37,066 nucleotides of DNA, taken from a virus. Position 1 is the first letter of the stretch; every line of letters begins with the position of its first letter. The notes beneath the pieces were generated by a model, which was not told the DNA's origin, did not search any database, and saw only the letters and a program-made list of their open reading frames with translations. A program made the translations under genes and the position numbers. Of this stretch, positions 28,531 through 37,066 are shown in pieces. The stretch is from positions 1-37,066 of IMG/VR virus record IMGVR_UViG_3300018476_000010; one strand, given 5' to 3'.

Positions 28531-29948
28531 GCGAGTTCGCGCAGCTTGTCGCCGCGTGCGAGCCGCGGCCCTGGATTGCGCAGCTGTGCAGGGTGCAGCG
28601 CCGCGTCGCGCTGTCGTCTGCACGCTGGAAGGCCGTCACGACCTCGCGTCGCGCAGGCAAGACCGTGCAGCTCGTTGCCGAGTTGGCGGACGCGCTCGAG
28701 GATTGCCAGCGGGGCGAGGTCGTGATCTACCTGGCCAAGACACGCGCCACGGCGAAAGAGCTCGCCTGGGACAAGTTCGCGGCGCTCGGCGAGACCTACA
28801 AGCTCGGCTGGCACCTGCACGTGAGTGACCTCCGGATCGAGACGGCCCGCGGCGGGGCGCTGCTCCTTCGTGGCGCCGAGGGCTCGGACGCGGAGAAGGA
28901 GCGGCAGAAGATCCGCGGGCTCAAGGTCCGTAAGGCGGGGCTGGACGAAGCGCAGAGCTACGCCAGCACCATCAAGCGGCTCCTGCGCGAGACCATCGAG
29001 CCGGCGCTTGGCGACCTGCGGGGCTCGTGCACGGTCGCAGGCACGCCCGGTGAGGTGATGGCGGGCGGCTGGTACCGCATCAGCCGGCATCACGAAGGGT
29101 GCGAGGCGAAGTGGTCGCGCTTCCACTGGACCGTGCGCGAGAACGACTTCTTTTCCGACGCCGAAGGCTACCTCGCGGCGGCCCTGGGTGAGAACGGCTG
29201 GGCCGAAGACGCGCCCACCTACCAGCGGGAGTATGAGGGCCTGTGGTGCGCGGACGACTCGGTGCAGGTGTACCGCTACCTCGCGACCCGAAACGACGTG
29301 AGCCGCGTCGACGGCTACGCGCTCGAGTGGCCGCACGCGGTCGGGGTCGACTTCGGGGAGACCGACGCATGCGCGTGGACCGTGCTCGCAAACCGCCCGA
29401 ACACGGCCGAGGTGTACGCGGTGCGCTCGTTCAAGCGTCGCGGGCTCAAGCCTGCAGACTGCGCAGACATCACAGGCGAGCTCGTGGAGCGCTACACGCC
29501 CGACGTGCTCGTCGGCGACGGCGGCAATCTCGGCGGCAACGTCTACATCGATGCCATCAACGCGCGCCTTGGTGAGCGAACGAAGCAGCGCATGCTCAGC
29601 GCGCAGAAGATCGAGAAGCGCGCCTACATCGAACTGTGTAACGGCGACCTACGCAGCGGGCGCGTCAAGTTCCTGCAGCCCGATACAGACGAGCTGACGA
29701 GCGAGCTTGAGACTCTCCCCTGGGCGAATGAAGCCAGGCTCAAGGAGCACGCGGGGCACGACAACCATTGCTCCGACTCCTTCCTGTACGCGTGGCGGCA
29801 CTTCTCCGACTACCTCGGCGAGGCGCCGCTCAAGCGCCAGCGGACCGAGGACCTTCTGCCAGGCGAGCCCGGCTACGAGGAGTGGCTCGAGCGCATGGAG
29901 TCGAGCCGCGTTCGCGATGACGTGGAGAGACCATGGTGGGCACGATGA
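28527..29948 (+). CDS. terL: Terminase large subunit
   Basis: It starts at GTG 28527 (GTGA junction) and has 473 residues, the usual size. The ATPase half shows Walker A SRRAGKT (40-46) and Walker B GLDEAQ (138-143), with the catalytic Glu in DE. A coupling segment VAGTPGE follows near 170. The RNase-H-like nuclease half has Asp275 in VGVDFGETD, Asp331 in VGDGG and Asp417 in CSDSFLYAWR. It translocates DNA into the prohead and cuts it. All key motifs are intact. Confidence 0.95.
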   Translation: MSEFAQLVAACEPRPWIAQLCRVQRRVALSSARWKAVTTSRRAGKTVQLVAELADALEDCQRGEVVIYLAKTRATAKELAWDKFAALGETYKLGWHLHVSDLRIETARGGALLLRGAEGSDAEKERQKIRGLKVRKAGLDEAQSYASTIKRLLRETIEPALGDLRGSCTVAGTPGEVMAGGWYRISRHHEGCEAKWSRFHWTVRENDFFSDAEGYLAAALGENGWAEDAPTYQREYEGLWCADDSVQVYRYLATRNDVSRVDGYALEWPHAVGVDFGETDACAWTVLANRPNTAEVYAVRSFKRRGLKPADCADITGELVERYTPDVLVGDGGNLGGNVYIDAINARLGERTKQRMLSAQKIEKRAYIELCNGDLRSGRVKFLQPDTDELTSELETLPWANEARLKEHAGHDNHCSDSFLYAWRHFSDYLGEAPLKRQRTEDLLPGEPGYEEWLERMESSRVRDDVERPWWAR

Positions 29949-30169
29949 CGCATACGCATGAGGCGGCGCTCGAGGTCGTGCGGGCGCTCCATGCGATGGG
30001 CGCCACGCGCGTCAAGGTCGGCGACATCGAGGCGCAGTTTGACCGCGTGCTCGTGCCGCTCGACCAGGTGGCGTTCGAGGACGACCCGACCGAACTGCAG
30101 GCGCTGCGTGAGCGGCTCGAGATTGCGCAGGAGCAGCTCCGCGCAGCCACTGCCCTGGGGGTGATCTGA
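29945..30169 (+). CDS. Small protein between terminase and portal
   Basis: ATG 29945 overlaps the terminase stop (ATGA); ATG 29933 is an alternative. The 74 residues include a VKVGDIEAQFD-type segment and a C-terminal coiled coil. No family is recognised. Small genes in this slot occur in many podoviruses and are usually of unknown function. Confidence 0.6.
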   Translation: MTHTHEAALEVVRALHAMGATRVKVGDIEAQFDRVLVPLDQVAFEDDPTELQALRERLEIAQEQLRAATALGVI

Positions 30170-30170
30170 C

Positions 30171-32006
30171 ATGGCAAGCGACGCGCGCCGCATCGAGCCC
30201 TGGTGGAAGGCCGACAAGGACGACGCCGCGCGCGTGCTCGGCTCGACCATCACCCACATCCGCGGCCTCTCCCGTGCGCGCTTCGACCGCGATAAAAAGC
30301 ATATGCGCCTGTACTGCCCCGACGTGAGTGGCAACGGCCAGGACATCGTGACGGCGCTCAAGCGCGACTATCCCAAGTTCAACATGATCAAGCAGGCCGT
30401 CGACACGATGGTCAGCCAGATCGCGACGCAGCGGCCGAAGCCCCAGTACATCGTGACCGAGGGCGAGTTCGAGATGGAGCAGCGCGCGCGCACCAAGACC
30501 CGCGTGCTCGAGGGCCAGTGCTATGACCTCGGCGCCTACGACCTCATGCCCCGCGTGTGCCTCGACGCGGGCGTTCTCGGCACGGGCCATGCGGTGCCCT
30601 ATCTCGACCGCTACACGAACGAGCCCGAGCTTGAGCGGTGCATGCCCGGCGAAGTCATGATCGACCCGCGCGGCGCCATCACGGGCGACAGCCACATCAA
30701 GTACCGCTGCCGTGGGCTAAGTCGCGACTTCATCGAAGATCAGTGGGGCGTGGACTACGCGGACCTGCGCGGCGCGGCAGACATGACCGACCTCGATCGG
30801 CAGATGCTCTTTCTCCCGCACGACCAGTCACTCGATGAGGTGATGGTCATCGAGGCGTGCTACGCGCCCTCGCCCGGCAAGAAGAAAGGGCGTCATATAA
30901 TCGCCACGAGCAACCTTACCCTGGTCGATGAGGACTGGGAGTACGCGGTGCCGCTCGTGCCGCTGCGCTTCCAGAACAGGCAGGTCGGGTACTGGGGCCT
31001 GGGGCTTGCGGAGATCGGGTGCGAGTCGCAGGCGCGCCTGGACATGCTGCTCGAGCGCATCCAGCAGTGCCAGCACCTCGGCAGCACCGTCTGGGCCATG
31101 ATCGATGAGCGCGCCAAGATCCGCGCCGACAAGCTCACGAACGAGCCCTGCACGATCGTCCGCTACCAGGGCACGGGCAACCCGCCCCAGCTGCAGGTGT
31201 TCCGCGCGACGCCCGAGGACCTGACCGCCGAGGTCGAGCGCATCAGAGAACGCTTCCTGTCAGAGACGGGCATCTCGGTCATGTCGGCCGAGGCGAAGAA
31301 GCCCGCTGGCCTGAACAGCGCGCCCGCGCAGCGTGCGTTCGAAGACATCTCCAGCCAGCGCCACCAGATCCAGGGCAAGCAGTACGAAGCCGCATTCATG
31401 GAGTTGGTCAAGCGGCTCGAGGACGTGAACGACCAGGCGCAGAAGGTCAACGGCGGTTACAGCGTCGCAGCACGCACGCAGCGCGGTCTTGTGCCGCTGG
31501 TGCGCACGGTCAAGTGGAGTGAAGCCGCCATCCCCGCGGAGAAGTACCGCCTCACGTGCTTCCCCACGTCGCAGCTGCCGAACACCATCTCGGGCCGGCT
31601 CGAGGCGCTGCAGGAGTGGGTGGCGTCTGGCTTCGTGTCGCGGCCCTACGCGCAGAAGCAGGTGATCGACGCCCCCTCGGACGACTACCAGCAGCTCGAA
31701 CTCGCCGACATCGACTTCGTCATGTGGCAGGTGGAGGAGATCCTAGACGGCCGGCCCGTTGTGCCCGAGCCCTACCAGCACCTGCAGCTCGCCGCTGACA
31801 CGGTGCGGCGCGTCTACCTGCAGGTGAAGTCGCGCGGGGCGCCCGAGGAGGTGCTGATGCGCCTGCGTGCGTTCGTGGATGCCGCCATGCCGCCCGCGCC
31901 GCCGCCCCCGCAAGCGTTGCCGCAGTCGATGCAAATCGCTCCCGGCGCAGCCATCCAGCCACCGGCCCTACCCGGGCAAGCCATCCCTGAGGCGCTCCCG
32001 TCATGA
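30171..32006 (+). CDS. Portal protein
   Basis: The 611-residue protein is placed between terminase and scaffold and has the length of podovirus portals. RARFDRDKKHMRLY and VDTMVSQIATQRPKPQYIVT open the clip/wing region. The segment AQRAFEDISSQRHQIQGKQYE near 385-405 resembles the long stem helix of T7/P22-type portals. The C-terminal 60 residues are Pro/Ala-rich. It forms the twelve-fold ring at one vertex through which DNA enters and leaves. The assignment rests on position, length and these segments. Confidence 0.85.
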   Translation: MASDARRIEPWWKADKDDAARVLGSTITHIRGLSRARFDRDKKHMRLYCPDVSGNGQDIVTALKRDYPKFNMIKQAVDTMVSQIATQRPKPQYIVTEGEFEMEQRARTKTRVLEGQCYDLGAYDLMPRVCLDAGVLGTGHAVPYLDRYTNEPELERCMPGEVMIDPRGAITGDSHIKYRCRGLSRDFIEDQWGVDYADLRGAADMTDLDRQMLFLPHDQSLDEVMVIEACYAPSPGKKKGRHIIATSNLTLVDEDWEYAVPLVPLRFQNRQVGYWGLGLAEIGCESQARLDMLLERIQQCQHLGSTVWAMIDERAKIRADKLTNEPCTIVRYQGTGNPPQLQVFRATPEDLTAEVERIRERFLSETGISVMSAEAKKPAGLNSAPAQRAFEDISSQRHQIQGKQYEAAFMELVKRLEDVNDQAQKVNGGYSVAARTQRGLVPLVRTVKWSEAAIPAEKYRLTCFPTSQLPNTISGRLEALQEWVASGFVSRPYAQKQVIDAPSDDYQQLELADIDFVMWQVEEILDGRPVVPEPYQHLQLAADTVRRVYLQVKSRGAPEEVLMRLRAFVDAAMPPAPPPPQALPQSMQIAPGAAIQPPALPGQAIPEALPS

Positions 32007-32965
32007 CCGACACTGCCCCCACCGAAGCCCCGCCCTCGAGCGTCCCCGCAGAGGCGCCCCAGACGCCCGAGACGCAGCCTTCGAGCGAGACCGGGCTCGA
32101 GGCCGCCCTCAAGATTCTCGGCGAGCGCCGTGCCGCCAAGGAGCTGCCCGCTGCGCCCGCCGCCCCGAAGCCCGCCGAGCCCCCGAAGCAGGCCGATGAG
32201 GCGGTGCTGCTCGCCAAGGCGCAGCGCGATGCGCTGGCGCGGGACCGTGAGCTGCGAGAGACCAAGCGCCGGCTCGCGGACGTGCAGAACAAGGCCCAGT
32301 TCGCCGAGCTGCTCGACAAGGGCGACGCGAAGGGCATCACGAAGCTCCTCCAGCAGCGCGGCCTCACCATGGACAAGCTCGCCCAGGCCGTCATGGACGA
32401 ACCTGAGCCTGACCCCGTGCTCCAGCAGGTGAAGCAGCTCGAGGAGCGCGTGGCGACCGCCGAGCGCGAGAAGCAGGAGCTCGAGCAGGCGCGTGTGTTT
32501 CACGAAAACGTGAACTACGTCAGTAACCTGCTGAAAGAAGCGGGCGACAAGTACCCCGCCGCCGCCGCCTTCGAGCGCACGCCCCGCGTCATTGTCGAGC
32601 GGTTTCGGGCGTACGTGGAGAAGCACGGCGAAGCGCCCGACGTGCATGAGCTGCTCAAGCAGCACGACGACGCGGTCACAAAGGACATCCACGGTATTCT
32701 GGCGAACGAGGCCGCGCTACGTAGCGCGCTCGAGCGCCCCGAGATCAGAGAACGGGCTCTCAGCATTTTGGGAGTCAAGCCATCGGCCGGCCCGGCGAGC
32801 TCACAGGGCGCGAACAGTCAGGGCAAGGGTGCCCTGACTGCGATCCCCAAGACGGCAGCCGCCGAAGGCGCGCGTAAAGCGCCCCCTCGCGATCAAGACG
32901 ATCGGCTCGCGGATGCCATGGCGCTTCTCGACCAGAGACGTCGGGAGCGCTCGAGCTCGAGGTAA
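32003..32965 (+). CDS. Scaffolding protein
   Basis: It starts at ATG 32003 overlapping the portal stop and has 320 residues. The N-terminal 60 residues are rich in Pro, Thr and Glu. The middle (about 65-170) is a charged Ala/Leu/Lys/Glu/Arg coiled coil, and the C-terminus is basic (QRRRERSSSR), as in P22-type scaffolds where a basic C-terminal helix binds coat protein. Its place directly before the coat gene supports this. Confidence 0.8.
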   Translation: MTDTAPTEAPPSSVPAEAPQTPETQPSSETGLEAALKILGERRAAKELPAAPAAPKPAEPPKQADEAVLLAKAQRDALARDRELRETKRRLADVQNKAQFAELLDKGDAKGITKLLQQRGLTMDKLAQAVMDEPEPDPVLQQVKQLEERVATAEREKQELEQARVFHENVNYVSNLLKEAGDKYPAAAAFERTPRVIVERFRAYVEKHGEAPDVHELLKQHDDAVTKDIHGILANEAALRSALERPEIRERALSILGVKPSAGPASSQGANSQGKGALTAIPKTAAAEGARKAPPRDQDDRLADAMALLDQRRRERSSSR

Positions 32966-32968
32966 ATC

Positions 32969-34147
32969 ATGGCCGCAACACTTGCCTTCTCCGACGTGCA
33001 GGATGCGCTCCGCATCATGTACGACGACAGCAAGGTCGATCAGACGATCAAGACGCACAAGCTCCTTGCGATGGTCGCGAGAGAAGAGGACTTTCACGAT
33101 CAGTTCTACAGGCTGCCCGTGAAGGTTTCTAACCCCCTGGGCGTCGCGACGACGCTCGCCACCGCCCAGGCGAACGCCACAGCCGGCGTGCCCTACGCGT
33201 TCAACCTGACGAAGGTGAACATCTACCACGCCCCGAAGGTCGCGGGCGAAGTGGTCGAGGCCGCGAAGTCGAGCGGCGCCGAGCGCTTCCTGAAAGACAC
33301 GGCCAACATCATCGACGGGGCGAAGGCCGCGCTCATGAGCTCCATGGGCCTGAACATCTACCGCGCATCGTCCGGCGTGTTCTCCCAGGTGCTGACCGGC
33401 ACGGCGTCCCCCATCACGGTGAGCTACCCGCAGGACCTCTACGAGATCGAGGTCGGCCACATCATCACCGCGAGCCCCAACGCCGACATGAGCACGCCCC
33501 GCGCAGGCACGGGCGTCGTGACCGCGGTCGACAAGGACGCCGGCACGCTCACGTGCACCGGCACGATCACCCTGCTCGGCGTCGGCGACTTCCTGGCCAT
33601 CTCGGGGCTGACCGCGGTCGCCTCGGGCCTGCTCAGCTGGTCGCCTCCGACCCCGCCGACGGCGACGCCGTTCTTCGGTGTGAACCGCACGGTGAGCCCG
33701 TACCTTGCAGGTCGGCGCGTGAACGCCAGCCAGATGGCGCCTGAAGAGGTGTGGGCGCGCGTCAACGCCGAGATCCAGGGCATGGAGGTCGTGCCCGACG
33801 CGTTCTTTCTGAACCCCACGGACCATGCCCTTTTCGAGGTCGGCGTGTCTGGCCAGAAGAGCATCGTCAACAGCCGCAAGTATGACTTCGGATTCGAGTC
33901 GCTGCAGGCGTACGGGCGCGACCTCATCGCGGACCCCGACTGCCCGCGCGGCTACGCGTTCGGCGTGCCGCTCGACTGGTACAAGGCGTACACGCTGGGG
34001 CCCGCGCCGAAGGTGCTCGACTCGGACGGCAACATCCTGCTCCGCATCTCTAACGCCGACGACTACGAGGCGCGCCTCGGCTGCCGCTTCCAGTACGGCA
34101 CGAAGGCGCCCTACGGTCTCGTGACTGTAGTGCTGCCGACCACCTGA
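32969..34147 (+). CDS. Major capsid protein (HK97-like fold expected)
   Basis: The 392-residue protein follows the scaffold gene. An N-terminal helical arm is followed by HDQFYRLPVKV, a spine helix around 95-125 (AGEVVEAAKSSGAERFLKDT), then a beta-rich insertion (about 150-240: GTGVVTAVDKDAGTLTCTGT) like the I-domain of P22-type coat proteins. The C-terminal part holds an axial-domain segment, with a KAYTLGPAPKVLDS hairpin. No protease gene is present, consistent with scaffold-assisted assembly. The assignment is by order, length and pattern. Confidence 0.85.
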   Translation: MAATLAFSDVQDALRIMYDDSKVDQTIKTHKLLAMVAREEDFHDQFYRLPVKVSNPLGVATTLATAQANATAGVPYAFNLTKVNIYHAPKVAGEVVEAAKSSGAERFLKDTANIIDGAKAALMSSMGLNIYRASSGVFSQVLTGTASPITVSYPQDLYEIEVGHIITASPNADMSTPRAGTGVVTAVDKDAGTLTCTGTITLLGVGDFLAISGLTAVASGLLSWSPPTPPTATPFFGVNRTVSPYLAGRRVNASQMAPEEVWARVNAEIQGMEVVPDAFFLNPTDHALFEVGVSGQKSIVNSRKYDFGFESLQAYGRDLIADPDCPRGYAFGVPLDWYKAYTLGPAPKVLDSDGNILLRISNADDYEARLGCRFQYGTKAPYGLVTVVLPTT

Positions 34148-34153
34148 GGCCTT

Positions 34154-34564
34154 ATGACCATCAGGAAGCTGCACAGGCTCACGGGGCCGGGCGTCGGGTA
34201 CTGCGTCGTCGCGGGCTCCTTCGTTCCGGCGGGCGCAGGCGCCATCGTCACGAAGTACGGGACGGGGTTCAGCGTGGCGCGCATCGGCGTAGGCCGATAC
34301 CGCGTCACGCTCGACCAGCCGTTCGCTGACTTCGTGTCGCTCGTCGTCGGCGCGCAGTTCGCCTCGGCCAACAACGACGGCCACCAGGTCACGCCTGGCG
34401 ACATCTCGATCGTCAATCGCACCTTCGAGATCCAGCACCTCAGCTCGACCGACGTGTCCGCTACCGACATCGCGGCGTCAGACATCGCGACGTCGGGGAC
34501 GGCGAATAAGGTGCACTTCATCGCCGTCATCGCGCTCTCGGACGTGCCGGGAGCTGGCGTGTGA
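34154..34564 (+). CDS. Head decoration or fiber-like protein, beta-rich
   Basis: ATG 34154 has GAGG upstream and gives 136 residues. The pattern GVGRYRVTLDQPFADFVSLV, then VTPGDISIVNRTFEIQ and a final VHFIAVIALSD, resembles small jelly-roll proteins often coded behind the coat gene in marine and soil podoviruses. It probably decorates the capsid. Identification is by form and place. Confidence 0.6.
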   Translation: MTIRKLHRLTGPGVGYCVVAGSFVPAGAGAIVTKYGTGFSVARIGVGRYRVTLDQPFADFVSLVVGAQFASANNDGHQVTPGDISIVNRTFEIQHLSSTDVSATDIAASDIATSGTANKVHFIAVIALSDVPGAGV

Positions 34565-34794
34565 AGGGCGACAAGGAAGCGGCCGGCCTCCTCTTGATCG
34601 GGCCTGCCAAGCCCAAGAAAGAGGACGACGACGACAGCGGAGACGTCGAGGGCGGCGGCAAGCTCGCCGCCTCGAAGGCGCTCATCAAGGCGCTGGACGA
34701 TGGCGACGCGAAAGCGGTCAACGAGGCGCTCACGCTCCATTACGACCTCTGCGCGATGTCCGCCGAAGACGACGAAGACGACTACGAGGAGTGA
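34561..34794 (+). CDS. Small very acidic protein
   Basis: It starts at GTG 34561 (GTGA junction) and has 77 residues. An N-terminal stretch has KKEDDDDSGDVEGGGK, and the C-terminus ends EDDEDDYEE. The middle is one amphipathic helix. An acidic tail of this kind could mimic DNA or bind a basic virion part. Function unknown. Confidence 0.6.
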   Translation: MKGDKEAAGLLLIGPAKPKKEDDDDSGDVEGGGKLAASKALIKALDDGDAKAVNEALTLHYDLCAMSAEDDEDDYEE

Positions 34795-34803
34795 GGCGAG
34801 AAC

Positions 34804-35520
34804 ATGGGCAGACTCGTAACGCTAACAAACCTGCGCGAGGAGGTGCGGCAGCGCTACGACCTGGCCACGTTCTCGACCAACTCCTTCGAGACCAACGCCG
34901 CCATCAATGCCGCCATCAACTCGAGCCTACAGGCGTTCTACGCCATCCTGCTCGAGGCGTACGGCGACGACTACTTCGACACGTACACCGACCTGACGAC
35001 CACGGCGGGCGTAGACTTGCAGTCGCTCCCGCCGCGGTTTTACAAGCTCAAGTCGCTCGTGTGGCTCAGGGCGAAGGACGACCCCGTGCCGCTGCGCCCG
35101 GCCGACCTGCGCGACGCGCTTTTGTCCGGCCTGTCTGCGCAGTCGTGGACCGCGTACACGCCGCGCTACCGCCTGCACGGCATGAACACCCTGCGCTGGC
35201 TGCCCACGCCGAGCGCGGCCTACACGGTGCGCTGCACCTACGCTGCGCTGCCCGCCGACCTGGTGGCCGACACGGATACCTTCGACGCGGGCCCCGGGTG
35301 GGAGGAGTGGGTCGTGGCCGACGTCTGCGCGAAGCTTGCGCAGCGGGAGCAGAGCCCGGACGTGGGCGTGTTTCTCTCGGCGCGCGCGGAGTGGCGCGAC
35401 GTCATCAACGCCCAGGCGCGTGACCGCGACGAAGGCGAGCCCCAGCGCATCCGCGACGCATACGGGCGCACCGTGAGCGACTACGAGCTGCGCAATGCGC
35501 TCACCTTGCGGGGCTACTGA
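34804..35520 (+). CDS. Head-tail adaptor protein
   Basis: The 238-residue protein starts at ATG 34804. The helical opening LREEVRQRYDLATFSTNSFE and AINAAINSSLQAFYAILLE, followed by a beta-rich centre (YTDLTTTAGVDLQSLPPRFY), are typical of portal-bound adaptor proteins (P22 gp4 / T7 gp11 role). The C-terminal helices end with RIRDAYGRTVSDYELRNALT. It lies after the coat block and before the tail gene. The role is inferred from order and pattern. Confidence 0.7.
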   Translation: MGRLVTLTNLREEVRQRYDLATFSTNSFETNAAINAAINSSLQAFYAILLEAYGDDYFDTYTDLTTTAGVDLQSLPPRFYKLKSLVWLRAKDDPVPLRPADLRDALLSGLSAQSWTAYTPRYRLHGMNTLRWLPTPSAAYTVRCTYAALPADLVADTDTFDAGPGWEEWVVADVCAKLAQREQSPDVGVFLSARAEWRDVINAQARDRDEGEPQRIRDAYGRTVSDYELRNALTLRGY

Positions 35521-35888
35521 TGCGCAAGCGCCTCCCGCTGCCCGCCTACCCGCACAAGACGCCCGAGATCGAGCGGCTGAGGCCGTTCTTCGACGGCGTG
35601 TACCATTTCATTCAGCACGAGCTGCCCGAGTTGCTCACGGCGACAAAGGTGTGGATCGTGCCAGGCACGCTACCACCCGGCGCGGAGACGTACACGACGC
35701 TCGAGGTGGTAGGCGCCGCCATGGGTCAGCCCGTCATGCTGGGCTTCACGGCGCCTCTCCCCGCAGGCGCGCTGCTCATCGGCGCTGTCAGCGCCAAAGA
35801 CGTCGTCACGGCTACCCTAGCCAATCGCACAGGCGCGCCACTCACCGTTCCATCTGGGACGGTGCGCGCCTGCGTGTGGGCGTACTGA
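35520..35888 (+). CDS. Small virion connector protein
   Basis: The start shares one base with the previous stop (TGATG) and the end overlaps the tail gene start (ATGA-type). The 122 residues have a helical start with IERLRPFFDGVYHFIQHELPEL, then a beta-rich part with ALLIGAVSAKDVVTATLANR. Such a protein is likely in the connector or tail nozzle. No specific family is recognised. Confidence 0.6.
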   Translation: MRKRLPLPAYPHKTPEIERLRPFFDGVYHFIQHELPELLTATKVWIVPGTLPPGAETYTTLEVVGAAMGQPVMLGFTAPLPAGALLIGAVSAKDVVTATLANRTGAPLTVPSGTVRACVWAY

Positions 35889-37066
35889 TGCCCCTTGAGC
35901 CACAGGAGGTCGAAGTCCCGCTTACGGGCGGTCTCAACGTCAAGTCGGGCGTCGAGGTGGCGGACCCCATGTCGAGTCTGTCCGAGGTCACCGACCTGCG
36001 CTGGAATCGCGCGGCGGACCTCGAGAAGCGGCCCACGTTCGCGAGCGAAGCAACGCCGCCGGTGCCACCAAGCTCGAACGTCACGAGCGTTCGTGCGATG
36101 GCGATTTTTGCGCGGGGGACGCAGGTCTGCACGCTGACAGACCACCACGGCATCGCGTACATCGACCCGCAGGATCCTGCGAAGCTAAAATACGCCAGCC
36201 ACTCCGTGCCCGGCCCAGTGACGCTCACACCGTACGCGCCCCCGCCGCTCACGGTGCCGCCTCGGCAAGTCCTCGAGCGCGCGCAGTTCGGTAGGCACGG
36301 GGGCGGAATCTGGATGGCCGCGTCCGCCCTCTACCAGGACGTGCTCGTGTTCGCGTGGATCGAGGTTGCCAAGGCGGGCAGCCGAATCAAGTACCGCGCC
36401 GTGCACGCCACCACGGGCGAACTCATCACGCCGACGCAGAGCGTGAACCTCCCCGCCTCGCCAAGCTCGCATGCCCAGTACCTGCAGGCCTGCGCGTACT
36501 GGGAGGCCGGCAAAGAGGGCGTACTCATCACGTATTCGGCCGCGTCGCTGAGCATCAAGACGATTCGCTGGCAAGCCTCCACGAAGACCTTCGTGGGCGA
36601 CGCCACGCTCACCACGACCTCGAGAAACCCAGGCCACACGCTCACGAGCGCGGGGCTTGGGCTCCCAGAAATTTACGTCAGCTGGACAGACAACGCGACC
36701 GAGGTGATCAAGGTGCATCGCGGTACGATCGCGCAGATCAGCGGCGGCACGTCCACGGTGCACACGAGCACGAAGGTCGGCACGTACCCAGGCTGCGTCG
36801 TCCTCGGCACTACGCAGGCACTCGTAGCCTACCACGACGGCGATCGCGTGTACGCCGAGTGCTTCGGTAGCCCCGCAGGCGTGGTCACGGCGCTCACGGC
36901 GCCCGCGGGCAGCGGCTACTCCGTCGTTACGGGCGCGCAGGAACTGAACGCCGACCGCGCCGTGCTGTGGGCCAAGAACGGCGGGCCCGAACTCCTTTTC
37001 CCTGGAAACGACGAGTTCTCGAAGGTCCAGTCCGTGGCCGTCGATTTCCCCGGCGCGACGCCCGTC
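35888..37066 (+). CDS. Large tail protein, N-terminal part (continues at 1-2106)
   Basis: ATG 35888 overlaps the previous stop by one base. The frame is open to the window end, which is a codon boundary equal to position 123, and continues without break to TAA 2106. The opening reads MPLEPQEVEVPLTGGLNVKSG and MSSLSEVTDLRWNRAADLEKR, the typical beginning of nozzle-type or tail tubular proteins of short-tailed phages. The remainder is beta-rich. The joined length is 1,053 residues. No catalytic motif is recognised. Confidence 0.8.
   Translation, partial: MPLEPQEVEVPLTGGLNVKSGVEVADPMSSLSEVTDLRWNRAADLEKRPTFASEATPPVPPSSNVTSVRAMAIFARGTQVCTLTDHHGIAYIDPQDPAKLKYASHSVPGPVTLTPYAPPPLTVPPRQVLERAQFGRHGGGIWMAASALYQDVLVFAWIEVAKAGSRIKYRAVHATTGELITPTQSVNLPASPSSHAQYLQACAYWEAGKEGVLITYSAASLSIKTIRWQASTKTFVGDATLTTTSRNPGHTLTSAGLGLPEIYVSWTDNATEVIKVHRGTIAQISGGTSTVHTSTKVGTYPGCVVLGTTQALVAYHDGDRVYAECFGSPAGVVTALTAPAGSGYSVVTGAQELNADRAVLWAKNGGPELLFPGNDEFSKVQSVAVDFPGATPV
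36944..37066. repeat. Terminal direct repeat, copy 2 (circular overlap)
   Basis: Identical to positions 1-123. Removing one copy gives a 36,943-bp circle with the tail gene intact. Confidence 0.95.

Overview
The window is a complete circular temperate phage genome of about 36.9 kb, opened at an arbitrary point inside a tail gene. The last 123 bases (36944-37066) are identical to the first 123, and the reading frame that begins at 35888 runs across the join without a break into the frame ending at 2106. The unique length is therefore 36,943 bp. Base composition is very G+C rich with strong third-position bias, and most neighbouring genes overlap by 4 nt (ATGA or GTGA). One lipoprotein and one secreted Cys-rich protein remind me of proteins from myxobacteria and relatives, so a Myxococcota (deltaproteobacterial) host is my best guess. 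The host is not proven. The virion genes (portal, scaffold, coat, short connector genes, a large tail protein, three long ejection-type proteins, and no tape measure, tail tube or sheath) suggest a podovirus.

Layout. The rightward arm starts at a promoter near 18.95 kb with a Cro-like gene (18983-19288). A hairpin-rich non-coding stretch follows, then a DNA methyltransferase, an HNH nuclease, a replication-initiator-like gene carrying six 11-bp iterons (21511-21576), and a DnaB-type helicase. Next come a MazG-like protein, a RusA resolvase and many very small zinc-ribbon or membrane proteins (to about 26 kb), then small regulators and a GNAT-like gene. Terminase small and large subunits (28.1-29.9 kb), portal, scaffold, coat, connector genes, tail protein (through the join), ejection proteins and a LamG-like appendage protein run to 9333, followed by a decayed small gene (9343-9529).

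The leftward arm starts at a promoter just upstream of 17631. It carries three small genes, an ERF single-strand annealing protein, a RecE-type PD-(D/E)XK nuclease, several small unknowns and an excisionase-like HTH protein. Beyond the integration module the minus-strand genes continue to a signal-peptide protein that ends at 9539. The integration module lies inside this arm and is transcribed the other way. It has a tyrosine integrase (12460-13878) preceded by an attP whose core is the 3' half of a tRNA-Arg(UCU), flanked on both sides by pairs of a 10-bp arm-type repeat.

The immunity region (17.6-19.3 kb) holds the repressor-like gene, the Cro-like gene, a rightward lipoprotein gene of probable lysogenic-conversion type, and a shared 13-bp operator (ATGAC-NNN-GTCAT). 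The operator overlaps the -10 box and the start codon at both early promoters, so both early transcripts should be leaderless or almost so. I recognise no endolysin, holin or spanin. The lysis genes are either of unknown type or among the small membrane proteins and unknowns listed.
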